Part shown: piece after piece, positions 39,684 through 50,592 of the stretch | Position numbering within the stretch: position 1 is the stretch's first letter | Layout: every line of letters begins with the position of its first letter | NCBI RefSeq assembly: GCF_019492055.1 | Contig: NZ_JAICBX010000001.1 | Span: 124,001 to 188,000 of the forward strand | Direction: 5' to 3' | DNA from: Flavimaribacter sediminis | Lineage (GTDB): Bacteria; Pseudomonadota; Alphaproteobacteria; Rhizobiales; Rhizobiaceae | DNA: 64,000 nt | Program-made: the position numbers and the translations under genes | Notes under the pieces: model-generated | Databases searched by the model: none | Told to the model about the DNA's origin: nothing | What the model saw: the letters and a program-made list of their open reading frames with translations, nothing else

Positions 39684-40460
39684 ATGCTGGAACTTTATGG
39701 TCGGGCGATTTCCTCGCGTCTTCTGCTTGGAACCGCGAACTATCCTTCGCCCGCTGTGCTGCAGAGGGCGGCGCGCGAAGCGGGCGCGCAGATCGTGACG
39801 GTGTCGCTGCGCCGGGAGATCGCCGGCGGCAGCGGCCGGGTCGGCGGTTTCTGGTCGCTGATCTGCGATCTCGACGTGCAGGTTTTGCCCAACACGGCCG
39901 GCTGCCACTCGGTCAAGGAAGCCGTGCTGACGGCGCAAATGGCGCGCGAGGTGTTCGGCACGAACTGGATCAAGCTCGAGGTGATCGGCCATCACGACAC
40001 GCTGCAGCCGGATGTCTTCGCCCTCGTGGAAGCCGCGCGCATCCTGGTCGACGACGGGTTCGAGGTGTTTCCCTACACGACCGACGATCTTGTGGTCGCC
40101 GACCGGCTGCTCGATGCCGGATGCCGGGTGCTCATGCCCTGGTGCGCGCCGATCGGCTCCGCCAGGGGGCCGGTCGACAAGGATGCGCTCAGAAGCCTGC
40201 GCGCCCACGTTCCGGACATTCCCCTGATCGTCGACGCCGGGATCGGACGCCCGTCGCATGCGGCCGCGGTCATGGAGCTCGGTTACGACGCCGTGCTTCT
40301 CAACACGGCAGTGGCCGCTGCCGGCGATCCCGTGGCCATGGCAAAGGCCTTCGCGCTGGCGATCGAGGCGGGACATCTCGCGGCCGGCGCACAGCCGCTC
40401 GAACCGCGTGACGTCGCCGTGCCGTCCACGCCGGTGATCGGCAAGGCGGTGTTTTCGTGA
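39684..40460 (+). CDS. thiG: Thiazole synthase ThiG
   Basis: 258 residues, TIM-barrel. The Schiff-base Lys is in NWIKLEVIG (about 95); [14 protein letters not shown] and [16 protein letters not shown] are ThiG hallmarks. It makes the thiazole phosphate from deoxyxylulose phosphate, the ThiO imine and ThiS thiocarboxylate. AGGAGGC-like site before ATG 39684; its stop overlaps thiE (GTGA). Confidence 0.97.
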   Translation: MLELYGRAISSRLLLGTANYPSPAVLQRAAREAGAQIVTVSLRREIAGGSGRVGGFWSLICDLDVQVLPNTAGCHSVKEAVLTAQMAREVFGTNWIKLEVIGHHDTLQPDVFALVEAARILVDDGFEVFPYTTDDLVVADRLLDAGCRVLMPWCAPIGSARGPVDKDALRSLRAHVPDIPLIVDAGIGRPSHAAAVMELGYDAVLLNTAVAAAGDPVAMAKAFALAIEAGHLAAGAQPLEPRDVAVPSTPVIGKAVFS

Positions 40461-41062
40461 CGCTCGATCCGTTCTATCTCATCGTCGACAGCGCCGCCTG
40501 GATCGAGCGGCTGGCGCCGCTCGGCGTCAGGCTCGTGCAACTGCGGATCAAGGACGGCGCGGAAGCGGAGCTGCGCGCCGAAATCCGCAAGGCGCGCGAC
40601 CTCTGCCATGCCCATGGTTGCCAGCTGATCGTCAACGACTACTGGCGCCTGGCGATCGAGGAGGGATGCGACTTCGTGCATCTCGGTCAGGAAGATCTCG
40701 CCGAAGCCGATCTTCCTGCGATCAGGCGCGCCGGATTGCGGCTGGGAATCAGCACCCACGACCATGATGAACTGGAAACGGCGCTGGCGGCCGAACCGGA
40801 CTATGTCGCGCTCGGTCCGATCTATCCGACCCGGCTGAAAAAGATGAAGTGGGACCCGCAAGGGCTCGATCGCATCGCGCAGTGGAAGAAGCGGATCGGC
40901 GACGTGCCGCTGGTCGCGATCGGCGGGCTGACGCCCGATCGGCTGAAGGGCGTGTTCGCGCATGGCGCCGACTGCGCGGCGGTGGTGACCGACATAACGC
41001 TCAATTCCGATCCGGAAGCGCGGACAGCGACTTGGATCGAAACCACCGCGCGATGGCGATGA
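40457..41062 (+). CDS. thiE: Thiamine phosphate synthase ThiE
   Basis: 201 residues. [40 protein letters not shown] and [13 protein letters not shown] are the pyrophosphate- and Mg-binding regions of ThiE. Joins HMP-PP and thiazole phosphate to thiamin phosphate. Starts at GTG in an overlap with thiG; ends inside the thiD start region. Confidence 0.96.
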   Translation: MTLDPFYLIVDSAAWIERLAPLGVRLVQLRIKDGAEAELRAEIRKARDLCHAHGCQLIVNDYWRLAIEEGCDFVHLGQEDLAEADLPAIRRAGLRLGISTHDHDELETALAAEPDYVALGPIYPTRLKKMKWDPQGLDRIAQWKKRIGDVPLVAIGGLTPDRLKGVFAHGADCAAVVTDITLNSDPEARTATWIETTARWR

Positions 41063-41808
41063 GGCCGCATGTGCTGGTCGTCGGGGGAACCGATTCCTCG
41101 GGCGGCGCCGGCGTGACGCGCGACGTAGCGACGCTGGCGGCGTTCGGCGTTGCGGCCTGTCCGGCGATCACGGCCGTGACCGCGCAGACCCACCGTGACG
41201 TGAGACATGTCGAAGCGATGTCCGCGGACCTGATCCGGCGGCAAATGGATGCGGCCTCGGAGGCGAACCCGATCGGCGTCGTCAAGATCGGCATGCTGGG
41301 ACATTCGGAAGCCATCCGCGCCGTCGCATCCTTTCTGGAAGACCACAGAGACATTCCGGCGGTGCTCGATCCGGTTCTCGTCAGTTCGTCGGGAGGCCGG
41401 CTGACAGACGAGGCGGCGATCGACGATCTGAGAGACTGCCTAATGCCGCTCTGCAATCTGGTGACGCCCAATCTTCCCGAACTGGCCTGTCTGCTCGGAG
41501 AGCCGGAGGCAAAATCCGCATCGGCGGCCGAACGTCAGGGCAGGGCGTTCTTGAAGCAGGGCTGCCGAGCCGTGCTGGTCAAGGGCGGGCACGCCGTCGG
41601 AGGCGCCGCAACAGACGTGCTGTTTCGACACGATAGCAAACCAGTCCGGTTTTCGGCGCCCCGGCTGAACGGATCGTTGCGCGGGACCGGCTGCATGCTG
41701 GCGAGCGCGATCGCCGCCGGTTTGGCCAGCGGCGAAAGCCTTGAAAACAGCATCCGCTCGGCGAAAGCCTATGTCTTCGACCGGATTGCTGAAGCCTCTA
41801 CAATGTGA
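41053..41808 (+). CDS. thiD: Bifunctional hydroxymethylpyrimidine/phosphomethylpyrimidine kinase ThiD
   Basis: 251 residues from ATG 41053 (ATG 41059, overlapping the thiE stop as ATGA, is equally possible). N-terminal [14 protein letters not shown], central [12 protein letters not shown] and [13 protein letters not shown], and C-terminal [19 protein letters not shown] with the catalytic Cys loop. Phosphorylates HMP-P to HMP-PP. Its last 11 bases overlap the converging cysNC gene. Confidence 0.94.
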   Translation: MAMRPHVLVVGGTDSSGGAGVTRDVATLAAFGVAACPAITAVTAQTHRDVRHVEAMSADLIRRQMDAASEANPIGVVKIGMLGHSEAIRAVASFLEDHRDIPAVLDPVLVSSSGGRLTDEAAIDDLRDCLMPLCNLVTPNLPELACLLGEPEAKSASAAERQGRAFLKQGCRAVLVKGGHAVGGAATDVLFRHDSKPVRFSAPRLNGSLRGTGCMLASAIAAGLASGESLENSIRSAKAYVFDRIAEASTM

Positions 41809-43681
41809 GATCGAGACCGGCCGCCAGATGCTCGGCCAGCGCGTCGAGGGTTTCCGTCTCTGTGTGGAGGTGGAATTCCGGGGTTTCCGGCGCCTCGTAG
41901 GGACTGTCTATGCCGGTGAAGTTCGGCAGTTCACCGCGGCGCGCCTTCTTGTAGAGCCCTTTCGGGTCGCGCTTTTCGGCGGTTTCAAGCGGCGTGTCGA
42001 CGAAAATCTCCACGAACTCGCCTGGCTCGAACAGTTCGCGCGCCATCTGCCGTTCCGCGCGGAACGGCGAGATGAAGGCGGTCATGACGATCAGCCCCGC
42101 GTCGACCATCAGCTTGGCGACTTCGGCGATGCGGCGGATGTTTTCGACCCGGTCGGCGTCGGTGAAGCCGAGATCGCGGTTGAGGCCGAGGCGGACATTG
42201 TCGCCGTCGAGGATGTAGGTCCGCAGGCCCTGGGCGTGCAGGCGCTGTTCCAACGCATTGGCGATGGTCGACTTGCCGGAGCCGCTGAGGCCGGTGAACC
42301 AAAGCACCTTGCCCTTGTGGCCATTGAGATGCGCGCGCGCAGCCTTGTCGACGGTGACAGCCTGGCGGTGAACGTTGCTGGCGCGCCGCAGCGCATAGTC
42401 GATCATTCCGGCGGCGACAGTGCGGTTGGTCTGCCGGTCGATGAGCACGAAGGAGCCCATGGCCGGGCAATCCCTGAAGGGCTCGAAGGCGACCGGCCGG
42501 TCGAGGCCGAGTTTCACGACGCTGATGTCGTTGAGCGTGAGGTTGCGGCCGGGCACCTCCTCGAAGGTGTTGATGTTGTATTTGTGACGAATGTCGGACA
42601 GCGTCGCATTGACCGTGGCGGCGCCGATTTTCATGCGGTAGCTGCGGCCGATGAAGCCTTCTTCCTGATCCATCCAGACGAGCTTCGTCTCGAACTGGTC
42701 CGACGTTTCGCACGGGTCCTGTCCGGCGACGATGACGTCGCCGCGCGATATGTCGACTTCCCGGTCGAGCGTGATCGTGACGGCCTGGTCCGTCAGCGCT
42801 GTGTCAAGCTTGCCCATACCGAGCAGGATCTCGTCGACAGTGGCGAGTTCGCCGGAGGGCAGGATGCGCACCTGATCGCCCCTGGAGACGGTGCCCGCAA
42901 CAACCGTGCCGGCATAGCCGCGGAAGTCGAGATCCGGGCGATTGACCCACTGCACCGGCATGCGGAAGCCGTGATCGGCGAGCGCCTTTCGTGTTTCCAC
43001 GACGCCGAGGAAACCGAGCAGGGTGGGCCCGTGATACCAGTGCGTCTTGCCTGACCGTTCGACGATGTTGTCGCCCTTGAGCGCCGAGACGGGGATGGCC
43101 GTGATCGTCTCGAAGTCGAGCGCTTCGGCCATCTTTCCATAGTCCTCGACGATGGCGTCGTAGATCGCCTCGTCGTAGCCCACGAGGTCCATCTTGTTGA
43201 CGGCGAGCACGATGTGACGGATGCCGAGCAGCGAGGCGATGAAACTGTGCCGTCTGCTCTGGGTCAGCACGCCCTTGCGCGCGTCGATCAGGATGACGGC
43301 GACGTCGGCGGTCGAGGCGCCGGTGACCATGTTGCGGGTGTATTGTTCGTGGCCGGGCGTGTCGGCGACGATGAACTTGCGCTTGTCAGTCGCGAAAAAC
43401 CGGTAGGCGACGTCGATGGTGATGCCCTGTTCGCGCTCGGCGCTCAGGCCGTCGACCAGCAGAGCGAAGTCGATGTCTTCGCCTTGCGTGCCGATCTTGC
43501 GCGACGTGTTTTCGAGTTCCGCGAGCTGATCGTCGAAGATCATCTTCGATTCGTAAAGCATGCGCCCGATGAGGGTCGACTTGCCGTCGTCGACGCTGCC
43601 GCAGGTGATGAAACGGAGCGTTTCGAGGCCTGCCTGATGCTCCAGATAGGACTGGATGTCCTTTGCCGTTTCGACGTTCAT
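41798..43681 (-). CDS. cysNC: Bifunctional sulfate adenylyltransferase subunit 1 / adenylylsulfate kinase (CysNC, NodQ-type)
   Basis: 627 residues. GTPase part: GSVDDGKS at 28-35, [12 protein letters not shown] and NKMDLVGY; then EF-Tu-like barrels; from about 464 the APS kinase domain with P-loop GLSGSGKST and [15 protein letters not shown]. It drives ATP sulfurylase by GTP hydrolysis and phosphorylates APS to PAPS. ATG shares its A with the cysD stop (TGATG). CysNC fusions in rhizobia serve both cysteine synthesis and sulfation (NodQ). Confidence 0.96.
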   Translation of the reverse strand: MNVETAKDIQSYLEHQAGLETLRFITCGSVDDGKSTLIGRMLYESKMIFDDQLAELENTSRKIGTQGEDIDFALLVDGLSAEREQGITIDVAYRFFATDKRKFIVADTPGHEQYTRNMVTGASTADVAVILIDARKGVLTQSRRHSFIASLLGIRHIVLAVNKMDLVGYDEAIYDAIVEDYGKMAEALDFETITAIPVSALKGDNIVERSGKTHWYHGPTLLGFLGVVETRKALADHGFRMPVQWVNRPDLDFRGYAGTVVAGTVSRGDQVRILPSGELATVDEILLGMGKLDTALTDQAVTITLDREVDISRGDVIVAGQDPCETSDQFETKLVWMDQEEGFIGRSYRMKIGAATVNATLSDIRHKYNINTFEEVPGRNLTLNDISVVKLGLDRPVAFEPFRDCPAMGSFVLIDRQTNRTVAAGMIDYALRRASNVHRQAVTVDKAARAHLNGHKGKVLWFTGLSGSGKSTIANALEQRLHAQGLRTYILDGDNVRLGLNRDLGFTDADRVENIRRIAEVAKLMVDAGLIVMTAFISPFRAERQMARELFEPGEFVEIFVDTPLETAEKRDPKGLYKKARRGELPNFTGIDSPYEAPETPEFHLHTETETLDALAEHLAAGLDLTL

Positions 43682-45165
43682 CAGAAATACCCCTCCTGCT
43701 TCTTGTGCTCCATGGAGGCTGCGCTGTCGGTGTCGATGGCGCGTCCCTGGCGTTCGCTGCTGTGGGTCTGGAGGAGTTCGAGAATGATCGCGCCGAGGTC
43801 TTCGGCTTCCGAATCAATGCCGCCGGTGAGCGGATAGCAGCCAAGCGTGCGAAAGCGGATCTTGCGGAACTTGACTGTTTCGCCGTCCATCGGCCTGACG
43901 CGGTCGTCGTCAAGCATCATGAGCATGCCGTCGCGTTCGACCGTCGGCCGGACATGCGAGAAGTAGAGCGGCACGATGGGGATGCTTTCGCGGTAGATGT
44001 ACTGCCAGACGTCGAGCTCGGTCCAGTTGGAGATCGGGAAGACGCGGATGCTCTCGCCCTTGCTCTTCGTGGTGTTGTAGAGGTTCCACAGCTCGGGACG
44101 CTGGTTCTTCGGGTCCCAGCGCTGCGTCGTGGTGCGGAAGGAAAAAACGCGCTCCTTGGCGCGGCTCTTCTCCTCGTCGCGGCGGGCGCCGCCGAATGCG
44201 ACGTCGAAACCGTATTTGTCGAGCGCCTGTTTCAGCCCCTGCGTCTTCATGATGTCGGTGTGGACCGCGCTGCCGTGGTCGATCGGGTTGATGTCCTTCT
44301 CGACGCCCTCCGGATTGACGTGGACGATCAGGTCCATGCCGGCGTCGGCGGCCATGCGGTCGCGAAACTGGTACATCTCCTGGAACTTCCAGCGCGTATC
44401 GACATGCAAAAGCGGGAAGGGCGGGGGTGACGGGTAGAAGGCCTTGCGCGCCAGATGCAGCATGACGGCGCTGTCCTTGCCGACCGAATAGAGCATCACC
44501 GGATTTTCGGCGGTGGCGGCCACCTCGCGCATGATGTGGATGCTTTCGGCCTCCAGCCGGTCGAGGTGGGTCAGGTGCGCGGTTTTGGGGACATCGCCGC
44601 CGGAACGGGCGACGATATCCTCAAGGTCGATGATCGGGTGATAGGCGGCGAGCGCCGCGGTCACGCCGTCGGCGAGCCTGTTTTCGCTGTCGATGCGTTT
44701 TCTCAGGCGCGCGGTCAGCCGGCCGTGCGGCCAGACAAGCATCCGGCGCTCCGGATCTTCGCGCAGTGAGCCGATGGCCTGCAGAAGCTCTTCGTCGGTT
44801 GGATCATCCGATGACAGGAACACCCAGCGGCGGCCGCCGCGACCGTCATTGGAGACCAGAAGGCTGCGACCATCCGGCGTGGCGTGCAACTGGACATAGA
44901 GGGACAGCACGCGTTCCTTGCGCGCCAGTTCGGCGAGCGTTTCCGCCGCGAACGCCTTTATCGCACGCTCCTGCTCGTCGCGCAGGTCGGCCGTCTCCAG
45001 CGCCGGCGGCAGCAGGCCTTCCGACAGGATCGTGCGTTCGACGGTGCGCTTGGTGGCCGCGTCGCCGTGTTCGGAGAGCGCCGAAAACAGCGTGTCCGTG
45101 GTCCAGCAGCGGACTGCGCCGTCGCCGGAGGTCCGGTTCCGAAGAACCTCTTCAGGAAATTTCAT
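43681..45165 (-). CDS. cysD: Sulfate adenylyltransferase subunit 2 (CysD) with extra ~195-residue N-terminal region
   Basis: 494 residues, against about 300 for ordinary CysD. Residues ~198-494 match CysD closely from [18 protein letters not shown] through the PP-loop [14 protein letters not shown] and [16 protein letters not shown] to the C-terminal [10 protein letters not shown]. Residues 1-197 are not recognised: a helical start, a long charged stretch (about 60-85), strand-like [20 protein letters not shown] and [21 protein letters not shown], then [14 protein letters not shown] leading to CysD. Reading frame is unbroken from ATG 45165 (AAAGGGCGA upstream). There is no good internal start just before the CysD part. 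Role of the extension is unknown; a regulatory or partner-binding domain is possible. Confidence 0.93.
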   Translation of the reverse strand: MKFPEEVLRNRTSGDGAVRCWTTDTLFSALSEHGDAATKRTVERTILSEGLLPPALETADLRDEQERAIKAFAAETLAELARKERVLSLYVQLHATPDGRSLLVSNDGRGGRRWVFLSSDDPTDEELLQAIGSLREDPERRMLVWPHGRLTARLRKRIDSENRLADGVTAALAAYHPIIDLEDIVARSGGDVPKTAHLTHLDRLEAESIHIMREVAATAENPVMLYSVGKDSAVMLHLARKAFYPSPPPFPLLHVDTRWKFQEMYQFRDRMAADAGMDLIVHVNPEGVEKDINPIDHGSAVHTDIMKTQGLKQALDKYGFDVAFGGARRDEEKSRAKERVFSFRTTTQRWDPKNQRPELWNLYNTTKSKGESIRVFPISNWTELDVWQYIYRESIPIVPLYFSHVRPTVERDGMLMMLDDDRVRPMDGETVKFRKIRFRTLGCYPLTGGIDSEAEDLGAIILELLQTHSSERQGRAIDTDSAASMEHKKQEGYF

Positions 45166-45221
45166 AAGATGTCGCCCTTTGTCGCAAAATGCAAAATGAT
45201 TAAAGCATCAATGCGAGAGAT

Positions 45222-45256
45222 TTGTAAATGACTCCAAAAATGACAGTCAATTACAA
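45222..45256. promoter_or_regulatory. Inverted repeat upstream of cysD (possible operator)
   Basis: TTGTAAATGACT (45222-45233) and AGTCAATTACAA (45245-45256) are complementary at 11 of 12 positions with an 11-bp spacer, 57 bp before the cysD start. A third related copy (TTTTACAAATT) follows at about 45259. Spacing of the arms suits a dimeric LysR-type or similar regulator. Confidence 0.5.
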
Positions 45257-45283
45257 GATTTTACAAATTGCGACACTGAAAAG

Positions 45284-46093
45284 TTACCGACCGCCGTAGG
45301 CTATGAAGGCGGAATTGCGAAATCCCGCATCCTGCTTGCCGTAGACGAAGGCTGATCCGTCTTCCCCCACGACCTTGCCGCCGGCGCCGGATAAGACGGC
45401 GTGTCCGGCGCCGATGTCCCATTCCATGGTCGGACCGAAGCGCGGATAGATATCGGCTTCGCCTTCCGCCACCACGCAGAATTTCAGGGAGGAACCGCGC
45501 GAAACGCAGTCCGTGATGCCGTTTTCGCTCAGGAAGGCGTCGGTCTTTTCGTCGCGGTGAGACCGGCTTGCGACGGCGGTCAGCTTTTCCGGAACGGGCC
45601 GGACGCGCAGCGCCTTGCGGTCGGCGATGGCGTCGACGCCTTCGCCGGCTTTCACCGAGCCGCTCCACGCCTTTTCGCCGTCGGACCAGTAAATTGTATC
45701 GAGCGCCGGGCAGAACACGACGCCGAGCAGAGGCTGGCCGTTATCGATGAGGGCGATGTTGACGGTGAAATCCGTCCGGCTCTGGATGAACTCCTTGGTG
45801 CCGTCGATCGGATCGACAAGAATGAAAGCGTCGCCGTCGAGCTGCGGAATGCGGCCGGCCGAAACCGATTCTTCCGCAACGACCGGAAACCGGGAGGCGC
45901 CCTTCGCCAGGTACTCGAGAATGATCGCCTCGGCTTCGCGGTCCGCCGCCGTCACCGGCGAATTGTCGGATTTGGTCTCCACGCCGGACAGGTTGCGGTA
46001 GTGCCGCATGACGACGCCGCCCGCCGCCAGCGCGGCCTCGAGAAACAGGTGTGTCAGTGATTCACGCTCGGCCGAGCCAACGGACTGCGCCAT
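45284..46093 (-). CDS. cysQ: 3'(2'),5'-bisphosphate nucleotidase CysQ
   Basis: 269 residues of the inositol-monophosphatase superfamily: metal site Glu-Glu in VAEESV, DPIDGTKEFI and the late WDIGAGHAVLSGAGG. Removes the 3'-phosphate of PAP left by sulfotransferases or PAPS reductase. It lies between manC and cysD on the same strand, so it belongs to a sulfate-activation set. Confidence 0.95.
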   Translation of the reverse strand: MAQSVGSAERESLTHLFLEAALAAGGVVMRHYRNLSGVETKSDNSPVTAADREAEAIILEYLAKGASRFPVVAEESVSAGRIPQLDGDAFILVDPIDGTKEFIQSRTDFTVNIALIDNGQPLLGVVFCPALDTIYWSDGEKAWSGSVKAGEGVDAIADRKALRVRPVPEKLTAVASRSHRDEKTDAFLSENGITDCVSRGSSLKFCVVAEGEADIYPRFGPTMEWDIGAGHAVLSGAGGKVVGEDGSAFVYGKQDAGFRNSAFIAYGGR

Positions 46094-46132
46094 TTATCAA
46101 TCCTCATATTCCCATGTATTGCTGACAGCCGT

Positions 46133-47548
46133 TTACGAGCGGCCGTAAATGTCTTCGTAGCGGACGATGTCGTCCTCGCCCAGATAGCCTCCCGTCTGCA
46201 CCTCGATGAGGGTCATCGGCTCTTTTCCGCGATTTTCCATCCGGTGGATATTGCCGCGTTCGATATAGGTCGATTCGTTCGCCTCGAGCACGAGATTGGC
46301 GTCGCCGTTGACGATATGGGCGACGCCCTGGACCACCGTCCAGTGCTCCGAACGGTGCTTGTGCGACTGCAGGCTGAGACAGCCGCCGGGCCGCACCTCG
46401 ATCCGTTTGACCTTGTAGCCCGGGCCTTCGTCGAGAATGGTGTAGGATCCCCAGGGGCGGCGGCCTTTCGGGAAGCTTGCGTGGGCTTCGTGGCCCGCGT
46501 CCCGCAGCTGTTCGAACAGCGCCTTGACGTCCTGCGCCTTGTCCTTTTTCACGACCAGCGTCGCGTCGCGCGTGTCGACGACGGCGATGTCGTCAACGCC
46601 GACCAGTCCAACCAGGCGATTTTCGGAATGAACGAAACAGTTGTGCGCGCCGACCATTGCGACGTCGCCGATCGCCGAGTTGCCGTCCGCGTCGCGCGCG
46701 AAACTTTCCGAGAGCGAAGACCAGGTTCCGACGTCGCTCCAGCCAATATCCGCGCGAATGACGGAGAGGTTTTTTACTTTCTCCATCACCGCGTAGTCGA
46801 CCGAGATCTTCGGAACCCCGGCGAATGTCTCGCCGTCCAGCGTCGTCTCTATGCGGCCGTCGTCGAACTCTTCCCTGTCGCCTTTTTCGATGGCGAGGCG
46901 GCTCTTTTCGAGGATTTCTGGACACAGGTCCTGCATCGCCGTGATCATGGAGCCGGCCGCAAAGCAGAACATGCCGGAATTCCAGAGGAAGCGGCCTGAT
47001 TCCAGATAGGATTGTGCGGTTGCGACGTCGGGCTTCTCGACGAAGCGCACGGCGTTCTCGCCGTCGACCTCGATGTAACCGTAGCCGGTTTCAGGTCCTG
47101 TCGGCTCGATGCCGAAGGTGACGATGCGACCTTCCGAGGCCCGTTGCGCCGCCTTGGCGACGGCTGCGCGAAAGCCTTCCCGATCGAGGATCACGTGGTC
47201 CGCGGGCAGAAGCAGGATGATTGCGTCGTCGCCGAAGGCGCCCGCCACATAGGCTGCGGCGACGGCCGTGGCTGCGGCGGTGTCGCGGCCTTGCGGCTCC
47301 AGAAGATAGTGGTTCCTGACCGGACCGCCGTCATAGTGCTCGTACTCATCGACCGTTTTGAACGAGGAATCCCGCGCCGTGATCGTCACCACGTCTGCGA
47401 CGCTTTCCAGCGAGGCGGCGCGCTCATAGGTATTGAGCAGGAGTGACCGGCCGTTTTCGAGCGGCAGGAAGGGTTTCGGGTGGGACTGGCGCGAAGCTGG
47501 CCAGAGGCGGGAGCCCACGCCGCCGCTGACGATGACTGGAACGATCAT
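46133..47548 (-). CDS. manC: Mannose-1-phosphate guanylyltransferase / mannose-6-phosphate isomerase
   Basis: 471 residues, bifunctional type II. N-terminal nucleotidyltransferase signature GGVGSRLWPASRQSHPKPFL (about 9-28), FVEKPD and GMFCF; C-terminal cupin isomerase from RRPWGSYTIL with GGCLSLQSHKHRSEHW. Makes GDP-mannose for exopolysaccharide or LPS. Next to cysQ and cysD/cysNC, which suggests sulfated or mannose-containing surface sugar, but no glycosyl- or sulfotransferase gene is in view. Confidence 0.95.
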   Translation of the reverse strand: MIVPVIVSGGVGSRLWPASRQSHPKPFLPLENGRSLLLNTYERAASLESVADVVTITARDSSFKTVDEYEHYDGGPVRNHYLLEPQGRDTAAATAVAAAYVAGAFGDDAIILLLPADHVILDREGFRAAVAKAAQRASEGRIVTFGIEPTGPETGYGYIEVDGENAVRFVEKPDVATAQSYLESGRFLWNSGMFCFAAGSMITAMQDLCPEILEKSRLAIEKGDREEFDDGRIETTLDGETFAGVPKISVDYAVMEKVKNLSVIRADIGWSDVGTWSSLSESFARDADGNSAIGDVAMVGAHNCFVHSENRLVGLVGVDDIAVVDTRDATLVVKKDKAQDVKALFEQLRDAGHEAHASFPKGRRPWGSYTILDEGPGYKVKRIEVRPGGCLSLQSHKHRSEHWTVVQGVAHIVNGDANLVLEANESTYIERGNIHRMENRGKEPMTLIEVQTGGYLGEDDIVRYEDIYGRS

Positions 47549-47658
47549 TCTTTCGGTATTTCCTGGAGGAGTGTCGCTTTCATGATGCCTTTGTGATGGA
47601 CCGTTTCGGTTACATTATCAAGACGTCGATGCGCATTGCAGCCCAGGCGTGTATGAAT

Positions 47659-48828
47659 CTAGAACGTTCCGCCGGCGATTTTCGAGCGTATCCGGATGCC
47701 GGCGACACTCCCCGCAAAGCCGAAGACGAGCCATCCCCAGCCATGCAGGCTGCCGGATATCACGCCGCCGAGATAGGCCCCGATATTGCAGCCATAGGCG
47801 AGGCGCGCGCCGTATCCCATCAACAGGCCGCCGCCAATCGACAGGAGTAGAGCCCTGCCGGAAATTTGAAACGTCGGAGCAAACCGGCCGGCGATCGAGG
47901 CGGCGAGGAACGCGCCGGCCACGATGCCGAAATTCATCACGGAGGTGGTGTCGGCAAAGACGCTCGCCTCGATGCGGTGCGCCTGGCCGGACCAGTAGGG
48001 CCACGTCTCGACCGGAACGCCGACGCCGTGAGCGATCTTTGCGCCCCACAGCGCGAAGGCTGACGTAATGCCCCAGGGATGCGTCAGGGTCACGAGGGTC
48101 AGGATGCTGACCACGGCAAGCGCAATCGCGCCCCAGGTTTTCGGCCAGGGCCCGCGCAGCAGGCCGCCAGTCCACACCGCTTCTTCGAGATGTCCGTACC
48201 GACGCAACTCGCGCCGCATCGCCAGAATGGCGATTGCGCCAAGCGCCAGAGCCGTAAATGCGAAGGCGGGGATCGCGCCAAATTCGTCGACAAGCGAATA
48301 GGCCCGGAAGGCCGGCAGCGACCACCAGAACGACATGTGCGCGGTGGCGACGATGGAGCCCAGCACGAAGCCGGCGAGGGTCGCGATCATTCTCGTATTG
48401 CCGCCGCCCGCCGTAAAAAGCGTGCCGGAGGCGCAGCTGCCGGAGAACTGCATGCCGACGCCGAACAGAAAGGCGCCGAGCGCAGCCGACACGCCAAAGG
48501 GGGCCACGGCGCCATGAAGGGTTCGGCCGAAAACGCCGCCGCTTTCCAGCAAGGGAAAGGAAACCGCGCAGGTCAGCAGAATGAGCAGGAACTGCGCCCT
48601 CAGCCCGTCGCTTCTCGCCTCGACAGCAACCTGGCGCCAGGCCCAGGTGAAACCGAAGGATGCATGATAAAGCGATGCGCCGGCCAAAAGGCCAAGAAGC
48701 ACGGCTTCCGTCGATCTTGTCGACCCTTCACGCCAGGTTGCAAGGACGAGAAGCAACGCAAGCGCCAGCGACGCGACCAGGACCGGTCGCTGAACGGGCA
48801 GATTTGTGCCGGGCGTTTTCTGCAGCAT
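47659..48828 (-). CDS. YeeE/YedE family sulfur transporter (two DUF395 repeats)
   Basis: About 389 residues from ATG 48828; GTG 48879 would add 17. Some ten membrane segments. Two family motifs with conserved Cys: QFSGSCASGTLFTAGGG and YGCNIGAYLGGVISGS, the residues proposed to pass thiosulfate or sulfide-like sulfur. Diverges from glpK. Lying just before manC and the cys genes on the same strand, it may supply sulfur to them. It also resembles selenium-related YedE proteins; no sel genes are nearby. Confidence 0.88.
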   Translation of the reverse strand: MLQKTPGTNLPVQRPVLVASLALALLLVLATWREGSTRSTEAVLLGLLAGASLYHASFGFTWAWRQVAVEARSDGLRAQFLLILLTCAVSFPLLESGGVFGRTLHGAVAPFGVSAALGAFLFGVGMQFSGSCASGTLFTAGGGNTRMIATLAGFVLGSIVATAHMSFWWSLPAFRAYSLVDEFGAIPAFAFTALALGAIAILAMRRELRRYGHLEEAVWTGGLLRGPWPKTWGAIALAVVSILTLVTLTHPWGITSAFALWGAKIAHGVGVPVETWPYWSGQAHRIEASVFADTTSVMNFGIVAGAFLAASIAGRFAPTFQISGRALLLSIGGGLLMGYGARLAYGCNIGAYLGGVISGSLHGWGWLVFGFAGSVAGIRIRSKIAGGTF

Positions 48829-49030
48829 CAGCGCAGTATCGGGCAGGCCTTGCTCTTTCCACAAGTCAAACTGCAACACATTTTCGAAAGTTCGTGACCG
48901 GGTCTCCTTTCAGTGTCGCCCAGGGAAGGGAAATGGCGGCCCGGCTGCTTGACGAAGGCCCGTCGCTTGATGTTTCGTGCCGTACGGCGCGCCTACTGAC
49001 CAGGCAGAGCAGCCGCAGCGGGAGGACATA

Positions 49031-50524
49031 ATGGCGGACCATATTCTTGCGATCGATCAGGGCACGACGTCGAGCCGCGCCATCATATTCGACGGCGCGC
49101 AATCCATCGTCGCTGTCGGCCAGAAGGAATTCGCCCAGCATTTCCCGGACTCGGGCTGGGTGGAGCATGATCCGGAGGAAATCTGGAAAACAGTCCTCTG
49201 GTCGATCGAAAAGGCGATGGCGGAGGCTTCGCTGCAGCCCGCTGACATCGCCGCAATCGGCATCACCAACCAGCGCGAAACGGTCGTCGTCTGGGACCGC
49301 GAGAGCGGCGAACCCATTCACAACGCCATCGTCTGGCAGGATCGGCGTACGGCCGCCTATTGCGACGCGCTCAAGCAGCGCGGTCTCGAGCCGCTGTTCA
49401 CGGAGAAAACCGGACTGCTCCTCGACCCCTATTTTTCCGGCACCAAGGTCAACTGGCTACTGGACCACGTCGATGGCGCGCGGGAGCGCGCGGCGCACGG
49501 AAATCTGTGTTTTGGCACCATCGACGCCTTCCTGATCTGGCGCCTGACCGGCGGCGCGCGCCATGTCACAGACGCGACCAACGCCTCACGCACGCTCCTG
49601 TTCAATATCGAGAAGAATGACTGGGACGCGGAACTGCTCGAAATTCTCGACGTCCCGGCCTCGATGCTGCCTGAGGTGCATGACTGCGCGGCCGATTTCG
49701 GCGTGGTCGCGAGCGGTCTTCCGCTTGCCGGAACGCCAATCCTGGGCGTGGCGGGCGACCAGCAGGCGGCGTTGATCGGCAATGCATGCTTTGAGCCGGG
49801 CATGATGAAATCAACCTACGGAACGGGATGTTTCGCGCTGCTCAACACCGGCTCCGATCTGGTGCGCTCGAAAAACCGGCTCCTGACGACGATCGGCTAT
49901 CGGCTGGACGGCGCAACCACCTATGCGCTGGAAGGCTCGATCTTTGTCGCCGGCGCCGGCGTGCAGTGGTTGCGCGACAAGCTCGGAATCATTCGTACGG
50001 CCGCCGAGAGCGGCAGGCTCGCCGCACAGGCCGATCCGCAGCAGCACGTTTATTTCGTGCCGGCGTTTGTCGGGCTCGGCGCGCCGCACTGGGACGCGGA
50101 CGCACGCGGCGCCGTGTTCGGGCTGACGCGCAATTTCGGCGCGCCCGAAATGGCGAAAGCGGTGCTCGATTCGGTCTGCTTTCAGACCTACGATCTGCTG
50201 GAGGCCAACAAGAACGACTGGCATTCCGGCGACGCCGACACCGTGCTGCGGGTTGACGGCGGCATGGTCGCCTCCGACTGGACGATGCAGCGTCTGGCCG
50301 ACATTCTGGCGGCGCCTGTCGACCGTCCGGTGATCCTGGAGACAACGGCGCTGGGCGCCGCCTGGCTCGCCGGATACCGGGCCGGCGTGTGGCCGGATGC
50401 GGAAGGATTTTCGAAGAGCTGGCATCTCGATCGCCGCTTCGAACCGCAACTCGATGAAGAGACCAGGCAACGCGAAATTGCCGGATGGCAGGACGCCGTC
50501 AGCCGGACTCTGACAAAACGATAG
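49031..50524 (+). CDS. glpK: Glycerol kinase
   Basis: 497 residues from ATG 49031 (GGGAGGAC upstream). Phosphate loop [19 protein letters not shown] motifs [15 protein letters not shown] and the middle [18 protein letters not shown], all near-identical to GlpK consensus; length is normal. Makes sn-glycerol 3-phosphate. No glpD, glpF or glycerol transporter gene is beside it. Confidence 0.97.
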   Translation: MADHILAIDQGTTSSRAIIFDGAQSIVAVGQKEFAQHFPDSGWVEHDPEEIWKTVLWSIEKAMAEASLQPADIAAIGITNQRETVVVWDRESGEPIHNAIVWQDRRTAAYCDALKQRGLEPLFTEKTGLLLDPYFSGTKVNWLLDHVDGARERAAHGNLCFGTIDAFLIWRLTGGARHVTDATNASRTLLFNIEKNDWDAELLEILDVPASMLPEVHDCAADFGVVASGLPLAGTPILGVAGDQQAALIGNACFEPGMMKSTYGTGCFALLNTGSDLVRSKNRLLTTIGYRLDGATTYALEGSIFVAGAGVQWLRDKLGIIRTAAESGRLAAQADPQQHVYFVPAFVGLGAPHWDADARGAVFGLTRNFGAPEMAKAVLDSVCFQTYDLLEANKNDWHSGDADTVLRVDGGMVASDWTMQRLADILAAPVDRPVILETTALGAAWLAGYRAGVWPDAEGFSKSWHLDRRFEPQLDEETRQREIAGWQDAVSRTLTKR

Positions 50525-50592
50525 ATTTCAGAGGTTTTTTACGACGGGACGAGCCAGTACGCGCGGCTTCAGTTTTTCTTTATGTACACAAA

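Noticed and set aside
41741-43054. 437-codon open frame antisense to cysNC
   Set aside because: Shadow of the cysNC gene; composition is typical of reverse-strand GC-rich reading.
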